This document shows, in pieces, positions 29,859-41,617 of a stretch of DNA of 64,000 nucleotides; position 1 is the first letter of the stretch; each line of letters opens with the position of its first letter. The stretch lies in NCBI RefSeq assembly GCF_001661345.1, contig NW_017962914.1, positions 22,835 through 86,834 of the forward strand. The letters are read 5' to 3'. The stretch comes from Ascoidea rubescens DSM 1968. Taxonomy: Eukaryota > Ascomycota > Saccharomycetes > Ascoideales > Ascoideaceae. The notes below the pieces were generated by a model. The model did not search any database, was not told the DNA's origin, and saw only the letters and a program-made list of their open reading frames with translations. Made by a program: the position numbers and the translations under genes.

Positions 29859-32015
29859 ATGGTGCTCAAATCAACATCGGCTAATAACGTTTCGGTTTAT
29901 CAAGTTAGTGGATCAAATGTATCAAGATCATTACCTGACTGGATTGCTAAAAAGCGTAAAAGATCACTTAAAAATGATATTGAGTATCAAAATCGAATAG
30001 AATTAATCCAAGATTTTGAATTCAGCGAGGCCTCAAACAAAATCAAGATTACTTCCGATGGTCAATTTGCAATGGTGACAGGAACATATAAACCCCAAAT
30101 TCATGTTTATGATTTCCAAAATTTATCATTGAAATTTGAAAGACATACTGATTGTGAAAATATCAATTTTATATTATTGTCAAACGATTGGACCAAATCT
30201 GTTCACTTACAAAATGACAGGTCAATCCAATTTCATAACAAAGGTGGTATACATTATACAACAAGGATACCCAAGTTTGGAAGAGATTTATGTTATAATG
30301 AAATTAATTGCGATTTGTATCTTGCAGCGAGTGGAAACGAATTGTACAGATTGAATTTGGACCAAGGAAGGTTTTTGCAGCCATTTCAGTTGGAGACAGA
30401 TAAAGGAGCAAACTGTATTGATAGAAATGAGTTGCATGGGTTAATCTCAGTTGGGTTAGAGAATAACAGTGTTGAGTTTTGGGATCCGAGATCTAGAAAA
30501 AAGGCATCGACGTTGTATTTACCAGAGGAAAATATTGAGGTGACAGCATTGAAATTTCGAAACGATGGGTTTAATTTTTCAGTTGGAACGTCTAGTGGGA
30601 TTAGTTATTTATATGATTTAAGAAGTGCAATACCATATAATACAAAGGATCATGGGTATGGATTTGCAATCAAGAAGTTTATATGGTTGAACAAAACCAA
30701 GAATAATGAGGATAACGAGAATAATATTGTTGTTACGGATAAGAGAATTGCCAAAATATGGAATAAAGATAGTGGGAAATTGATTGCATCAATGGAACCA
30801 AGTACAGATATTAACGACATAGAGTATGTTAAGGATTCCGGAATGTTTTTCATGGCCAATGAAGGAATAGCGATGCATACGTACTATATACCAAATTTGG
30901 GGCCAGCACCTAAATGGTGTTCGTTTTTGGATAATGTTACAGAGGAGTTGGAAGAAAAACCTACCGACACAGTTTACTCTAATTATAAGTTTATTACAAG
31001 AAAAGAAGTGAAAGATTTGAATTTGACACATTTAATTGGGTCAAAAGTATTGCGGTCGTATATGCATGGATTTTTTATTAACAGTGAGTTATTCGATAAG
31101 GTGAATTTGATCAGCCAAAACTCTAGACAAAGCATTCAGGATGTTAAACGTAAGGAGGTTGATAAAAGAATTGATAAGGAAAGAGAATCTAGAATCAAGA
31201 GCAGTCTTAGCAATGATATTAACAGTAGACACAAGAACATTAAGGTCAATAAGGAATTGGTTAGCAAGTTGAATGATAAGAAACACGGGAAGAGAGTTAT
31301 TGAAGATATTGTTGCAGATAATAGATTTAAGGATATGTTTGAAGATCCTGAGTATCAAATCGATGAGGAATCGTTTGAGTATAAGCAATTGAATCCAACA
31401 AAGTCGACAAAAGACAGAAGCGAGGTTCAAGACAGACCAAGAGGATTGACAGCAGCAGAGGAATCGGACGAAGAGAGAATGAACTCTAGATATGACGGAG
31501 AGTCATCTGATGAAGAAGAAAAGGAGGATGAAAAAGAGGGTGAGAGCAATGAAGAAGATGAAGATATTGAAGACGATGGGGAAGATTCTGAAAGAGAAAG
31601 AGAGTTGGAGGAATTGAGAGCAAAAGAAGAAGTAAAATTCCGGAAACAGATGGACAAACTAAGACGCAAAAAAGAGGCCCAAGAGAAGAGCGAGAGATTC
31701 ATCAAATCGTTGACATCGTCAGCATCGACCAACAAGACACTAAGCAGCTTCATCACTGAAGAGAGCGAGCCAGTGTCGTTGGGAGAAAAATTGAGAAACC
31801 ACGAACGAATGGAACAGGATAAGAGAAGTGCTAACAACAACATCAAGTACCATCGCCTGGCCAAAGGAGAAGTGGAAATGACATTTATCCCTCAAAGAAG
31901 CAAAAAGGGCAATGGCAGAATCAAAAAAGCAGTGGACGAGAAAGCTGGTGGAAGAAGCAAGCAACGATACGAGGGCAGACGAAGTGCTGGTCGAAATCAG
32001 TTTCGTGGAATGTAG
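29859..32015 (+). CDS. ENP2: Nucleolar WD-repeat ribosome-biogenesis protein Enp2 (NOL10)
   Basis: This 718-residue protein (S. cerevisiae 707) is part of the 90S pre-ribosome/SSU processome. The N-terminus V-Y-Q-V-S-G, then S-L-P-D-W-I-A-K-K-R-K-R is the family signature. A beta-propeller occupies about residues 40-350, including V-E-F-W-D-P-R-S-R near 207. A conserved segment with F-I-T-R-K-E-V, then L-I-G-S follows near 375-395. The C-terminal third is highly charged, with an acidic tract near 545-580 and Lys/Arg-rich coiled-coil sequence, as usual for this family. The nearly identical length and ordered motif set make the assignment firm. Confidence 0.95.
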   Translation: MVLKSTSANNVSVYQVSGSNVSRSLPDWIAKKRKRSLKNDIEYQNRIELIQDFEFSEASNKIKITSDGQFAMVTGTYKPQIHVYDFQNLSLKFERHTDCENINFILLSNDWTKSVHLQNDRSIQFHNKGGIHYTTRIPKFGRDLCYNEINCDLYLAASGNELYRLNLDQGRFLQPFQLETDKGANCIDRNELHGLISVGLENNSVEFWDPRSRKKASTLYLPEENIEVTALKFRNDGFNFSVGTSSGISYLYDLRSAIPYNTKDHGYGFAIKKFIWLNKTKNNEDNENNIVVTDKRIAKIWNKDSGKLIASMEPSTDINDIEYVKDSGMFFMANEGIAMHTYYIPNLGPAPKWCSFLDNVTEELEEKPTDTVYSNYKFITRKEVKDLNLTHLIGSKVLRSYMHGFFINSELFDKVNLISQNSRQSIQDVKRKEVDKRIDKERESRIKSSLSNDINSRHKNIKVNKELVSKLNDKKHGKRVIEDIVADNRFKDMFEDPEYQIDEESFEYKQLNPTKSTKDRSEVQDRPRGLTAAEESDEERMNSRYDGESSDEEEKEDEKEGESNEEDEDIEDDGEDSERERELEELRAKEEVKFRKQMDKLRRKKEAQEKSERFIKSLTSSASTNKTLSSFITEESEPVSLGEKLRNHERMEQDKRSANNNIKYHRLAKGEVEMTFIPQRSKKGNGRIKKAVDEKAGGRSKQRYEGRRSAGRNQFRGM

Positions 32016-32918
32016 TGGGAGCCGTAAAAGGCAGTGCTGCATTTCCTACCCATCACATCTCCATTTGCATTTACACTTGCCCATTGCTGTCTGGTTAGTA
32101 ACGAGCAGAGCTTACACCATAGGCCAGAAAGACCCAAATGCAGCCATTCCAGCAACTCGAGCCAAAGCAGAGCCAGAGCAGAGCCTTTCGCACTGGCCTG
32201 GTACAGCTCGTTGCAAGAGCTGCTACCACTCTGGGCCTCTCTTCAATTCTCCAGCATCCACTGCTTTCTTTCTCACTTCTCTCAGCTATTTTTGTCGAGA
32301 AGGGAAATCAAAGCAATTTCTGGAAAAAACAGACCCACAACGCTGGTGCAACGCAAATCAGAACCCACCGCAACGGTTCTGCGCTATTTATATGGAAGAC
32401 ACGTGCATATTTGGCACAATATATGCAGAATACGGTGCATAAGCTACACTGTATCTCGATTTCAAACGTACTTAAGTGTGTAATCATGCGTGTATATGTG
32501 TGTTAAACATCCGGTTGCAGCGGAATTTCACTGGTTTTGTTTACCTTCAGTTTTTTTATTTATTTACTTTTTGTCTCTTTTTGTTATTACTTATAAAAGT
32601 CTGCAATTGGCTTCATCTTTTGTCTCAATTCCACTCTGATAATCTGCGATACTCCTCTGTTGAAAGACCTCGTTCTGTGCTGCTTCTGCTTCTGCTCGTT
32701 ATTTTTCTATCCCCTGGTTCCAATACCCAGAGATCATCTGTTGTTTCAATTTCCTAGCCTGCGATCGCAAAAGTAAACAATCAATCTTTTTGCTTCCACC
32801 ATCACATACCCACTCAGAGCCAGAATTATCACACAATAATTAAAGAAACAACACAAGAGCTGTGTGTCTGCTGTGTACTGGTTTTACTCTCCTTTAAATA
32901 GCTAAAGTTTAGAGCAAA
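32016..32918. promoter_or_regulatory. Long promoter/leader of the Asn-rich gene, GC-richer first half
   Basis: This is 903 bases without a supported gene. The first half (to about 32450) has about half G+C with Gln/Ser-like CAG and CTC motifs and open frames in several phases that look like composition effects. It contains CACGTG at 32400-32405. The second half is pyrimidine-rich, consistent with a long regulated 5' leader. Confidence 0.4.
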
Positions 32919-33986
32919 ATGCCTCCTGGACCCTTATTAGAATCCTCGCCTCTAAAGGCAGTTCGAAGGCCATCTTTCATTATTCACAATGACAACGAAA
33001 TCGAAAATGAGCTTGAAAATGATTTAGAAATTCACCATGAACTTATCAAAAGCCATAAAACAATAAACAATTCACAAAACATTAATAATATCGACGACAT
33101 CGACGATATCAACAGCATTGACAATATTGCCAATATTAATAATATTAACAATATTGATATTGATAATTCAACTTCTATGGACTTGGACTTTAAAAATGAC
33201 CTATTGTTTCAATCACTGGCTCAGCAACAATTGAATTTCTTCTCAACTGGCTTGACTCCAATCAACTTAAACACTCATCATAGCTTGAATTATAACGATC
33301 TCAATAATTTAAACTTCAATTTATCTAACCTATCCAACTTATCCAGTTTCAATAATAGCAATACCAGTATCAATACCAATAACAATTTAAATTTAAATTT
33401 CAATCCAAATCTACTCTTCAACTCTCCTGGCTATAATAAACTACTAAACTCAGTCTCCAAAAAATTCCAAGTTTATCCCGATAATAACGATACAAATAAC
33501 ACCAGTTTAAATTACAACATCAACACAAACTTACAAACTCCTTTTCGAAAATCAAATCTAAGTACAATAACAAACTCAATTACAAATTCAATTTCAAATT
33601 CAAATCTAAACTCAAATTTGAATTTCAACAACTCAACCATAAATACAACAAGCAATAATCTAAGTAATTTATCAATTTCAAAATCAAATATCCATATCAA
33701 CCTTATAAATAATGAAATTGACGATATAAACAATGTAAACAACCTTGAAAACACTTCCAAAAACCAATTCCTATTATCCTCCTCTCCAACAAAATCAACT
33801 AAAATTTACAATTTGTCCAAAAACGATATCCAATTTTCAGATTTTATAACAGATACTCCCCAAAGAGATATGTTTAAAACTGAAATTGAAGAACCTGATA
33901 ATCTTACCAAACTCAACTTGATTGAAAAACTTAATAAAAAAAATACCAATGAAAACACTACTAATAAAGATAAAAATAAAAATAAA

Positions 33987-34019
<33 letters not shown>

Positions 34020-35882
34020 GATAATGATAATGATAATGATAATGATAATGATAACAATGATAATAACAATGACAATGATAAAAATAACAATCTCGAATAT
34101 CAACATAACCAAAATGATACAAAGCTTTTAACTAATCACATCAATCATAACAATCAAACCAATGAAGACAATCACATCAATAAAAACGATATTATTAAAA
34201 CAGAAGAAATTCTTTCTAATGATATTTTAGGAAACATTAGTTTTGATAATGAAAATGATTTATTAACTTTCCTTGATATCTTGAATAATCTGAACAACAA
34301 TATCAATAACAACTTGAATAATTTAAATAATAACAACAACTTCAATGCCAATGCTAACCTCAATTCTAATAATGAATTTGACTTTTCAAATTTCAATATA
34401 CTAAATAACCAATTCCTACAAAACTCAATCAAGAAATCTTGTAAGAAAAAGAGAAAATTTAATCAACTAAACTCTTCCCCAAGCTCCAATCTAATTAAAA
34501 GAAACATTAATCTAAATCTAAACATCAACCCAGTTTCAAATAAAAATAGAATTGATAACTTGTTGAAAAATTTCAATGACATCGATGACCATTTAAATTA
34601 CGAATTGCCTTCCCCTTTTAATAGTTTAAACAACTCACTTACAAACTTAATCGACCCAAATATCGATGACCAAAACAAATACAATCCAAATTTTAATACA
34701 GCTAAAAACACTGATAATACTAATGAGAAAAATATTGATCATCTCAATATTGAAAACGATTCAAATTATCATCATAATAACACCAACGATATCATCAATA
34801 CAAATAATACCGAAAAAAAAAATAGCATGTCAAATTTACAGAAAATGATTTACAAAACTCCTATTAAACTCTCAACCAATAGATTCTTTTCTAAGCTACA
34901 CCACAGTAGATATAAAACTCCAGCTGATCAAAAAATTACTGTCATATCATCGCCTTCAACTATTGTCGTGCCAAGTCCATCCATCAATTTATTAAATAAA
35001 CCAAAGAGCTTTAGTATAAATAATATCAATAGTATAAATGTTAATAAACTAACTGGAAACACAAAAAATAATAAAAACGACGATAACAATAATTGTAATA
35101 AAGACATTGGTTCAAATATAAATCACGATAATATGCTAGGTAGTCCAACAAGAAAAAAAACAATCTTAAATTCAAACACACACTTAAAAACTCAGTCATA
35201 TTCAGAAGGATTTGGTCCCAGAGCTCCAACAATGGGAATATTTGATCAGAAAAAAGGCAGTGGTAAAGATAATGGGTTGCCAGCAATAAGCACATTTAAA
35301 AATCATCATCACCCTAAAAACTTTTTCTTGACTAATAAAATCAATAACATTAATATTATTAATAATGTTTTCAATAATCATAACACTAATAATAACAATA
35401 ACAATAACAATAACAATAACAATAACAATAACAATAACAATAACAATAACAATAACAATAATATTTTTAACAATAATAATGTTAAAAATAATAAAAATAA
35501 GAATAGGAATAAAACATCAAACAGTTTACCTACTGGACAAAACAAAAGCAAAAATCACAGACATGGAATGATCCAGTTTATATTTCCAGACGTAAAATCA
35601 TTAGTCAAAAACTCAAATGATAAAAGTAAAAGAAGAAGAATGAATGAAGCTAACTTGGCAAATGGAAAAAGGAAATTGGGAAGATCTTTATCAGTAGTTG
35701 ATGCATCCAAAACTAATATCAGAAACAATTCAAGTAATAAAAAAGACAATAATAGAGTATTTGTCAAAAAAGAAATTGAAGAAGACAAGAATATAATAAT
35801 TGACCAAAAAAATGAGAAAAGTAACTTGCAAAGATGCAATTCAGCCCCAAATTACCATACTACCAAAAATAAACCATTATAG
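32919..35882 (+). CDS. Large Asn-rich protein with CDK-type phosphorylation sites
   Basis: This 987-residue protein is dominated by Asn, Asp and Ser. The N-terminus M-P-P-G-P-L-L-E-S-S-P-L-K has a full Cdk1 consensus (S-P-x-K). Further full sites occur as S-P-T-K near residue 290, T-P-I-K near 648 and S-P-T-R near 750, plus several minimal S-P/T-P sites. A basic nuclear-localisation-like cluster (K-S-K-R-R-R) lies near 905, and K-K-K-R-K near 512. The less repetitive blocks (residues about 640-690, 745-790 and 885-935) are probably the conserved parts. It resembles cell-cycle transcription regulators in style, but no DNA-binding domain is visible and I do not assign a family. The start ATG at 32919 is the first in frame. 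Confidence 0.85.
33991..34053. repeat. (AATGAT)n repeat coding for Asn-Asp
   Basis: About ten copies of a six-base unit lie in frame within the Asn-rich gene. Confidence 0.9.
35385..35461. repeat. (AATAAC)n repeat coding for poly-Asn
   Basis: About twelve six-base units are read as consecutive Asn codons near the C-terminal third of the Asn-rich protein. Confidence 0.9.
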
Positions 35883-37006
35883 ATTTTTTTTTGTTTTGAA
35901 CAACTATTATATCTTAATGCCAATAGAAGATCATTAATTTTTTCATCATTGATTTATTTAAATTTATATTTTGTTTTAATTATTTTATTTTGTTTTATTT
36001 AACGGTTTTTTTAAAATTTTTTTTATTTTAATATTTTGATACCAGGATTTTCTAATGCTTTTATTTGTTTTATTTTATACTATCTTGATTTATATTATTT
36101 TCAATTGCCTTTAATACCTTTTGCAGTTTTCATTTATTTAATTTCTTTTATTTCTTGTATTTTTTTTTGAATTTACTATTTCTTTATTTATTTTTTTATA
36201 CTATTTTTATTTTCTCCGGTTTTTCTTTTTTTATGAACTTATTAGATACTATTTTTCAAATTTGAAGTTGGCAGTCAGTGGCCTTATCTATACTATGATA
36301 TACTACCCCAGAGCATCAGATCTCAGAACAACAATATATCTCTTTCTCTCCCCATATTCCCTATACCATTTTGCAGAGCACCTCTGATTGGACAATAATA
36401 AACAAATCTTCCCAAAGAGAAAAACAGCGCCCAAACCAGAATGGCGGATCAATCTCCTTTTCCGAATTAAGCCCCGTTTATTTACCGAACCTAAGGCAAT
36501 AAAGCGTCAAAAAAGCTTAGCATCGCGATAAAGGGCGTGAAAAGGTACTGTAGTGTGGGTCACAATGTCTGCATGTTGCATGTGTCTGCGCAACATCGCA
36601 CCAAAAACGCCGGTCCGTTGTTCGGTTGCGAAGCCCGGCTTCGTCTGAGGCCGGTGCACGCACCTGCAAAAAGTGAAACCCGTGGGAAGTCTAGACCCAT
36701 TTTCCGCCAATGGACCGCTATTTTTAGGTGGAATTCCCCTTCTAGATTGATATTTGAGGTCTATTTGGATATTTTGTTAATAACTGTCCATTTCCTTGAA
36801 TCTGTGAAATTTGAGTCTTGTTGAAGAAAAAAAAAGAAAGAGAACAATTGTTTCAAACTTTTGCGCTTGAATTGTTTGGCCCTACCAAAACTATTATCTT
36901 CTTACAACGTTCGCTGACTTGCAACTGCCAAAGGATCAGCTTAGCTGGGTTTTCTTATAAATACCAAGATAGAACTCTTATATTTTTCAATTTAGGTTTT
37001 CTTTTC
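35883..37006. promoter_or_regulatory. Terminator of the Asn-rich gene and OCH1 upstream region with a GC-rich island
   Basis: The first about 350 bases are T-rich 3' flank. At about 36500-36720 there is a strong GC-rich island (65% over 36601-36660) containing the inverted repeat CGAAGCC-C-GGCTTCG near 36628. AT-rich sequence then leads to the OCH1 start. Open frames in the island are non-conserved and not called. Confidence 0.5.
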
Positions 37007-38446
37007 ATGAAGGAGTTAAGTAAAAAGGACTCAAGTTTCCTACTTTCTGATATAAATGAAAGAAAAGCAAATCCAAAAATGTTCTTCACATCTAAAAAAT
37101 TCAAGTACATTTTTCTATCAATAGGATTGCTTTACTTGTTTATATTTTTAATTCGATCAAACAATATAGATTCGCCAGCTATAATATCGGTTCCAAAAAA
37201 TGATATAGACAAAAACTTATATCCTGATTCTGACTCTATTTTATCGACTTCTCTTTTGGCCTCATCCTCTTCTTTATCCCCATATTCTTCTTCAATTGAT
37301 CAGATAGTCAATGACGATTCAATCATGAACCCTGATCCCAAAAAAGTGGACTTGAAAAGATTCGAGCTCTTAGCAAATAAGAATTATAATAGCAAGATTA
37401 ATAGTGTTCAGTCACTACGATCCCAGCTATCCTCTAAATTTCCTTATAATTATTCGCTCAATAAATACCAAAAAATGCCCAAATTTATTTGGCAAACGTG
37501 GAAAACTGATCCCTCTAATAGAAGATTTCCCAAGACCTTTAGGAAGTTTTCAAACTCTTGGAAAAATATAAATGAAGACTTTATTCATAAAATTTTACCA
37601 GACAAAATGGCAATAGAGCTAATTAAAAATCTATATTACCAAATCCCTGAGGTTTTAATCTCCTATAAACTACTACCCTCAAATATTCTTAAAGCTGATT
37701 TCTTTAGATACTTGATTTTATTTGCAAACGGTGGAACTTACACTGATATTGACACTGTGGACTTAAAACCAATTAATACCTGGCTCTCCTATAATGAAAC
37801 CATTTTTGGCGACCTAAATGATATTGGTTTTGTTGTTGGCATCGAGGCTGATCCTGACAGACCTGACTGGAAAGATTGGTATGCAAGAAGAATCCAATTT
37901 TGCCAATGGACTATTCAGTCAAAGAGAGGTCATCCTATATTAAGAGAACTAGTATCAAAAATTTCTCATATTACTTTAAACAAATACAAGAAAAATGATT
38001 TAAAATTAAAGAAAACCTCAGAAAAGGGCTCTCAGATTATGAACTGGACTGGTCCTGGAATCTTCACTGATACCATTTTCGAATATTTGAATAACGTTAT
38101 AATAAATAACCCAGATATCAAAATCATAAATTATAACCCTAAATATGTCATAAAACAAAATGAATATGACGATTCAACTGATGCTAATCTCGATATTGAT
38201 AAAATGAAAGCAGGTAATTATAGAAAGATCAATAAAAGTGCAAAGACTCCTCTAACCTGGGAATTCTTCACTGGCATGGAAATTCCTATCATAATTGATG
38301 ATGTCCTCATTTTACCAATATCAAGTTTTAGTCCTGGCGTTGGTCAAATGGGCTCTCACAAAGAAACTCATCCTTTGGCATATGCTAAACATATGTTTGA
38401 AGGTTCTTGGAAGGACGAGGACGATCGTAAAATAGGAAAATCTTGA
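37007..38446 (+). CDS. OCH1: Initiation-specific alpha-1,6-mannosyltransferase
   Basis: This Golgi enzyme adds the first outer-chain mannose to N-glycans from GDP-mannose. From the ATG at 37007 it has 479 residues (S. cerevisiae 480). It is a type II membrane protein with a cytosolic tail and one transmembrane helix near residues 34-49. The GT32 catalytic domain starts with P-K-F-I-W-Q-T-W-K near 160. The D-x-D motif is in G-G-T-Y-T-D-I-D-T near 244. The Och1-specific run V-G-I-E-A-D-P-D-R and Y-A-R-R-I-Q-F-C-Q-W-T-I is near 284-310, then M-N-W-T-G-P-G-I-F near 345. The match favours Och1 over its paralogue Hoc1. No in-frame ATG exists upstream. Confidence 0.95.
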   Translation: MKELSKKDSSFLLSDINERKANPKMFFTSKKFKYIFLSIGLLYLFIFLIRSNNIDSPAIISVPKNDIDKNLYPDSDSILSTSLLASSSSLSPYSSSIDQIVNDDSIMNPDPKKVDLKRFELLANKNYNSKINSVQSLRSQLSSKFPYNYSLNKYQKMPKFIWQTWKTDPSNRRFPKTFRKFSNSWKNINEDFIHKILPDKMAIELIKNLYYQIPEVLISYKLLPSNILKADFFRYLILFANGGTYTDIDTVDLKPINTWLSYNETIFGDLNDIGFVVGIEADPDRPDWKDWYARRIQFCQWTIQSKRGHPILRELVSKISHITLNKYKKNDLKLKKTSEKGSQIMNWTGPGIFTDTIFEYLNNVIINNPDIKIINYNPKYVIKQNEYDDSTDANLDIDKMKAGNYRKINKSAKTPLTWEFFTGMEIPIIIDDVLILPISSFSPGVGQMGSHKETHPLAYAKHMFEGSWKDEDDRKIGKS

Positions 38447-39324
38447 GTTATTTTATAAATAGTATATTTAATGAATTTTTATCTTCCATTTATAATCATC
38501 ATCATAGTCATCATCATAATCATAGTCATAGTCATAATCACAAAAAAAAAGTATCAAAAACTAAAAGTTTTAATAGGTATAAGATGTGTTTTATTGGTTG
38601 TTCTATTTTATTTTATTTCTATTTTTTATTATTCAATTTCTTTTAAATTTTTTTTCTTTGTATGTGTTAAAATATTTTTTTATAATCAATTTTTTTGTTA
38701 TATTTTCATTTCTTTAGGTATTCCAGTTTGTGATTGTCTTGTTACAAGATTAAATATATACTTTTTTTTTCTTTTTTTCTTTTTAACTATTCAATTGAAT
38801 TTACATAAAAAATATGTTTTGTGTAGTTTTATACTTATATTTATAAAATTATCTATTGCAATATATTGTATTATTTGTCAAGAATAAGATTATGTTGAAA
38901 ACAAAAATATAAACCAAAACAAAAATGAGAACTAAAACAAAAGTGAAAAGATAACAAACAAAACAAACAGAAAGTTAAAAAAAATGAAACACAATAACAA
39001 ATCAAAACTAAAGCTTGTGAAAAACCAAACCAAAAAAACCAAAAAAAACAAAAACAGAGGAAGATAGAGGTATGAAACACCATGGAACAGAATGAAACGT
39101 ATGAAACGTATGAAAAGTATGAAAAGTATAAAAAATAATAAAAAAAATATGTGAAACAAAATAAAACAAAATAAAAAAAATATCAATTAATAATTAGATA
39201 TTAGCATTTCCTATTAAAAACAGTAAAAATGTAAAATAAAAAATACAGTTTAAATTAACCAAAAACATTAAAAAAATTAAAACTAAACATAAACAAAATT
39301 TTAATAAATTGGAGATATAATTTT
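38447..39324. other. AT-rich convergent intergenic region with CAT-type repeats
   Basis: An imperfect (CAT/AGT)n repeat lies at about 38490-38545, followed by homopolymer T-runs and later A-rich purine tracts toward the convergent neighbour. An open frame of about 138 codons at 38471-38887 is almost all Ile/Phe/Leu/Tyr and is best explained by T-rich composition. No gene is supported. Confidence 0.6.
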
Positions 39325-39815
39325 TTACAAAACCCAGCAAGAAAATAGGTCAAAGCATGAACTTATTTCAACTTTTTTTTCTTTGAAATTTGCTTTGATA
39401 AATTTTAATAAAAAATAACAATCGTCACTATCATAAATATCAAGTTTTAATCTTCTAATATCTTTGTAGGATATCTTTCTAGGGTCTTTACTTTTAGTGA
39501 AAAGTTTTGAAGAGCTTAATATATTTAAATAATTGAATATTAATTCATATTTCTGAAGTAATAGTGGAATTAGGTTTTCATCAATTGATCTTTCAGATGA
39601 ATTATTTTTTATATTATCGCTTTCATCTTCATTGACAGTATCATTTTCGTTGCTATAAATTGTATCCAAATTTCGATCTGTAAAGGATAGACTTGATAAA
39701 GTAAAATTTGATTTATTTGCAAAAGAATCAGAAGTGGATAAAAATGAATAATTTAAAAGATTAGTTTGGCTTGTTGTGTTCAAGCCATCATAGTTAAGAT
39801 GAGTATTTTCAGGAC

Positions 39816-39849
<34 letters not shown>

Positions 39850-41172
39850 AGTAGTAGTAGTAGTAGTAGTACTGATGTTGTTATTATGATTGCTATAAAT
39901 ATCGATATTTTTGAATGGTATTAATTGTTTGAAAAGTCTTTCTAAATGCTGCAAGATTGAAAGATGGTTTGTTGAAAGATTCCATGATTTGAGTGGATAA
40001 TTATTATTCAAATAAATAAAGTCATCTAAATCAACATTTGAAGCTTTGATTTTTCTAAGAATATTAGCATTTGAAACTTTATGATTATTATAATAATTAA
40101 TTATGGGGTAAATATAATAATTCTTTTGAAAGACTACTTTAAATTCAATAACAATGTCAATATTATATTTTTTATAATTTTCAAAAATTATATCGTCAGA
40201 GGAAGATGCAATGAAATTTTTCTTCAAGGAGAATTTTTTCAACCATGATAAATCATGAAGAGAAATGTTGTATAAGGAAGTGGTTTTGTGTTTTTTGATA
40301 AATCTATTGCTATTTGCATCTTGATCAAAAATAGGGTAGATTTTGCTTAGTAAGATTGAGATAAGGGTGATTAGTTTTGAATTATTTTCAACTTGTGGGA
40401 TTGAATTGGAGTTAATACTTAAGTTTGAATTTAGGGATAAGTCGGAATTTAACGATAGCAAATTTGAAATGTTATTTTTGATCAAGATGTTTTTACCCAA
40501 GATCGAATACCTTAGTATTTTTAGTAGAGATGGGCCAAACATTTGTAAAAGGTACTCAACCTCATTGTGGGTTAGCCCGGATAAACTGGAGAGACTATTG
40601 AGATTGATATTCGTGGCATTGTTTTTATGGGTGGATTTATTGTGTTTATTGCTGTTGATGTTGCTATCAACGTCAATAATATTTGTAGTGATGATGCTGT
40701 TATTGTTTTTCAAATCGTTGATCAAATTGATTTTAAAGACAGCGTAGTCGTCAAATTGGCTGTTATTGATATAAGCAGATAAATGGGTATTTAAAAGCTC
40801 AGAGTAATTCCAGCCATGGTCATGATTATCAGAGGAGATGGTTTTTTCATCTAGTAGTAGACCTAGAGAAAACATTTTGATTTCGTCTCTTAAACGATTG
40901 GCTCTATTAGTATTGTTGATTTTGAAACCATTTTGTTGGAAATTGGTGATGGAGTCATAGAACTTTGCGCTTTTGGAGTCGTAATGTTTGAACTTGAAGA
41001 AACAGTTTGAATAGTCGTGGAGGCCACTGGGCAAGGACTTGAATTCTATGTTGGATAGGTCGATGGGGTTGTGGTGGTTGAACTGATAGGACCACTTTAG
41101 CTCGTATCCAATCTTAACATCGAACTCCACCAAAAAGACAGCCCTGACAGACGAGAGAGATGAAGAAGCCAT
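39325..41172 (-). CDS. ANR2: DENN-domain protein of the LCHN/Anr2 family
   Basis: This 615-residue protein has an N-terminal block R-A-V-F-L-V-E-F-D-V-K-I-G-Y-E-L-K-W and L-P-S-G-L-H-D-Y near residue 55, the hallmark of the LCHN (DENND11, DUF2347) family that includes yeast Anr2/YKL047W (516 residues). These proteins are predicted DENN-type regulators of Rab GTPases; yeast Anr2 has been reported at lipid droplets. Further family-like blocks occur near residues 205-235 (Y-L-L-Q-M-F-G-P-S-L-L-K-I-L-R) and 360-430. Low-complexity Thr and Asn tracts lie near 445-455. I am confident of the family and moderately confident of orthology. It is divergent from the eIF3m gene. Confidence 0.8.
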
Positions 41173-41617
41173 TGTGCCGTAGTGTTGCAGATTTCAATGG
41201 GGGCAGAGAGAACAGGAGAAAAGAAACACAGCAGCTAAACAGCGAGTATTTATAGAACAGAGACAGTTGAGCAACAGTTTGATCTAAGCTTGAGCAAGAT
41301 TCAGAAACAGCTGAAAATATCTAGCAATCACCAGAAAAGACCAAAATGTTTGTTTTATTCAGCTGCATCGCCAAATCCAGACCGGCCGAAAGTTACAATC
41401 AGGTGACATGAACGGATCTGATAACCAATGTCACATGACTATCTTGACGCGACGTGACTATCATGTGTGTTGATCAGGTGATGGTTTGGGGTTCTGGACT
41501 TTTCATGCCACGTGCGTGGTTCTGAATTGTGAGTGGTTTTTTCTGTGAAATTTTTCATGGATTTTGCAACAGCATAGGAAGAAGCAGTGTTTGGAGGAAA
41601 AAAGACGACAGCAGAAG
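41173..41617. promoter_or_regulatory. Divergent promoter with CACGTGCGTGG and repeated ACGTGACTATC-type motifs
   Basis: CACGTG lies at 41509-41514 inside CCACGTGCGTGG. Nearby, CACATGACTATC and GACGTGACTATC (about 41430-41462) form a near-direct repeat. Several Cbf1-like sites therefore cluster within about 90 bases of the eIF3m start side. The function is inferred. Confidence 0.45.

Noticed and set aside
31427-31864. 145-codon minus-strand frame within ENP2
   Set aside because: It is the antisense of the acidic/charged C-terminal region of ENP2. The Ser/Leu richness is the mirror of Glu/Lys codons.
38471-38887. 138-codon open frame after OCH1
   Set aside because: It is composed almost wholly of Ile, Phe, Leu and Tyr from T-rich and CAT-repeat DNA. 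It has no motif and lies in a 3' flank.
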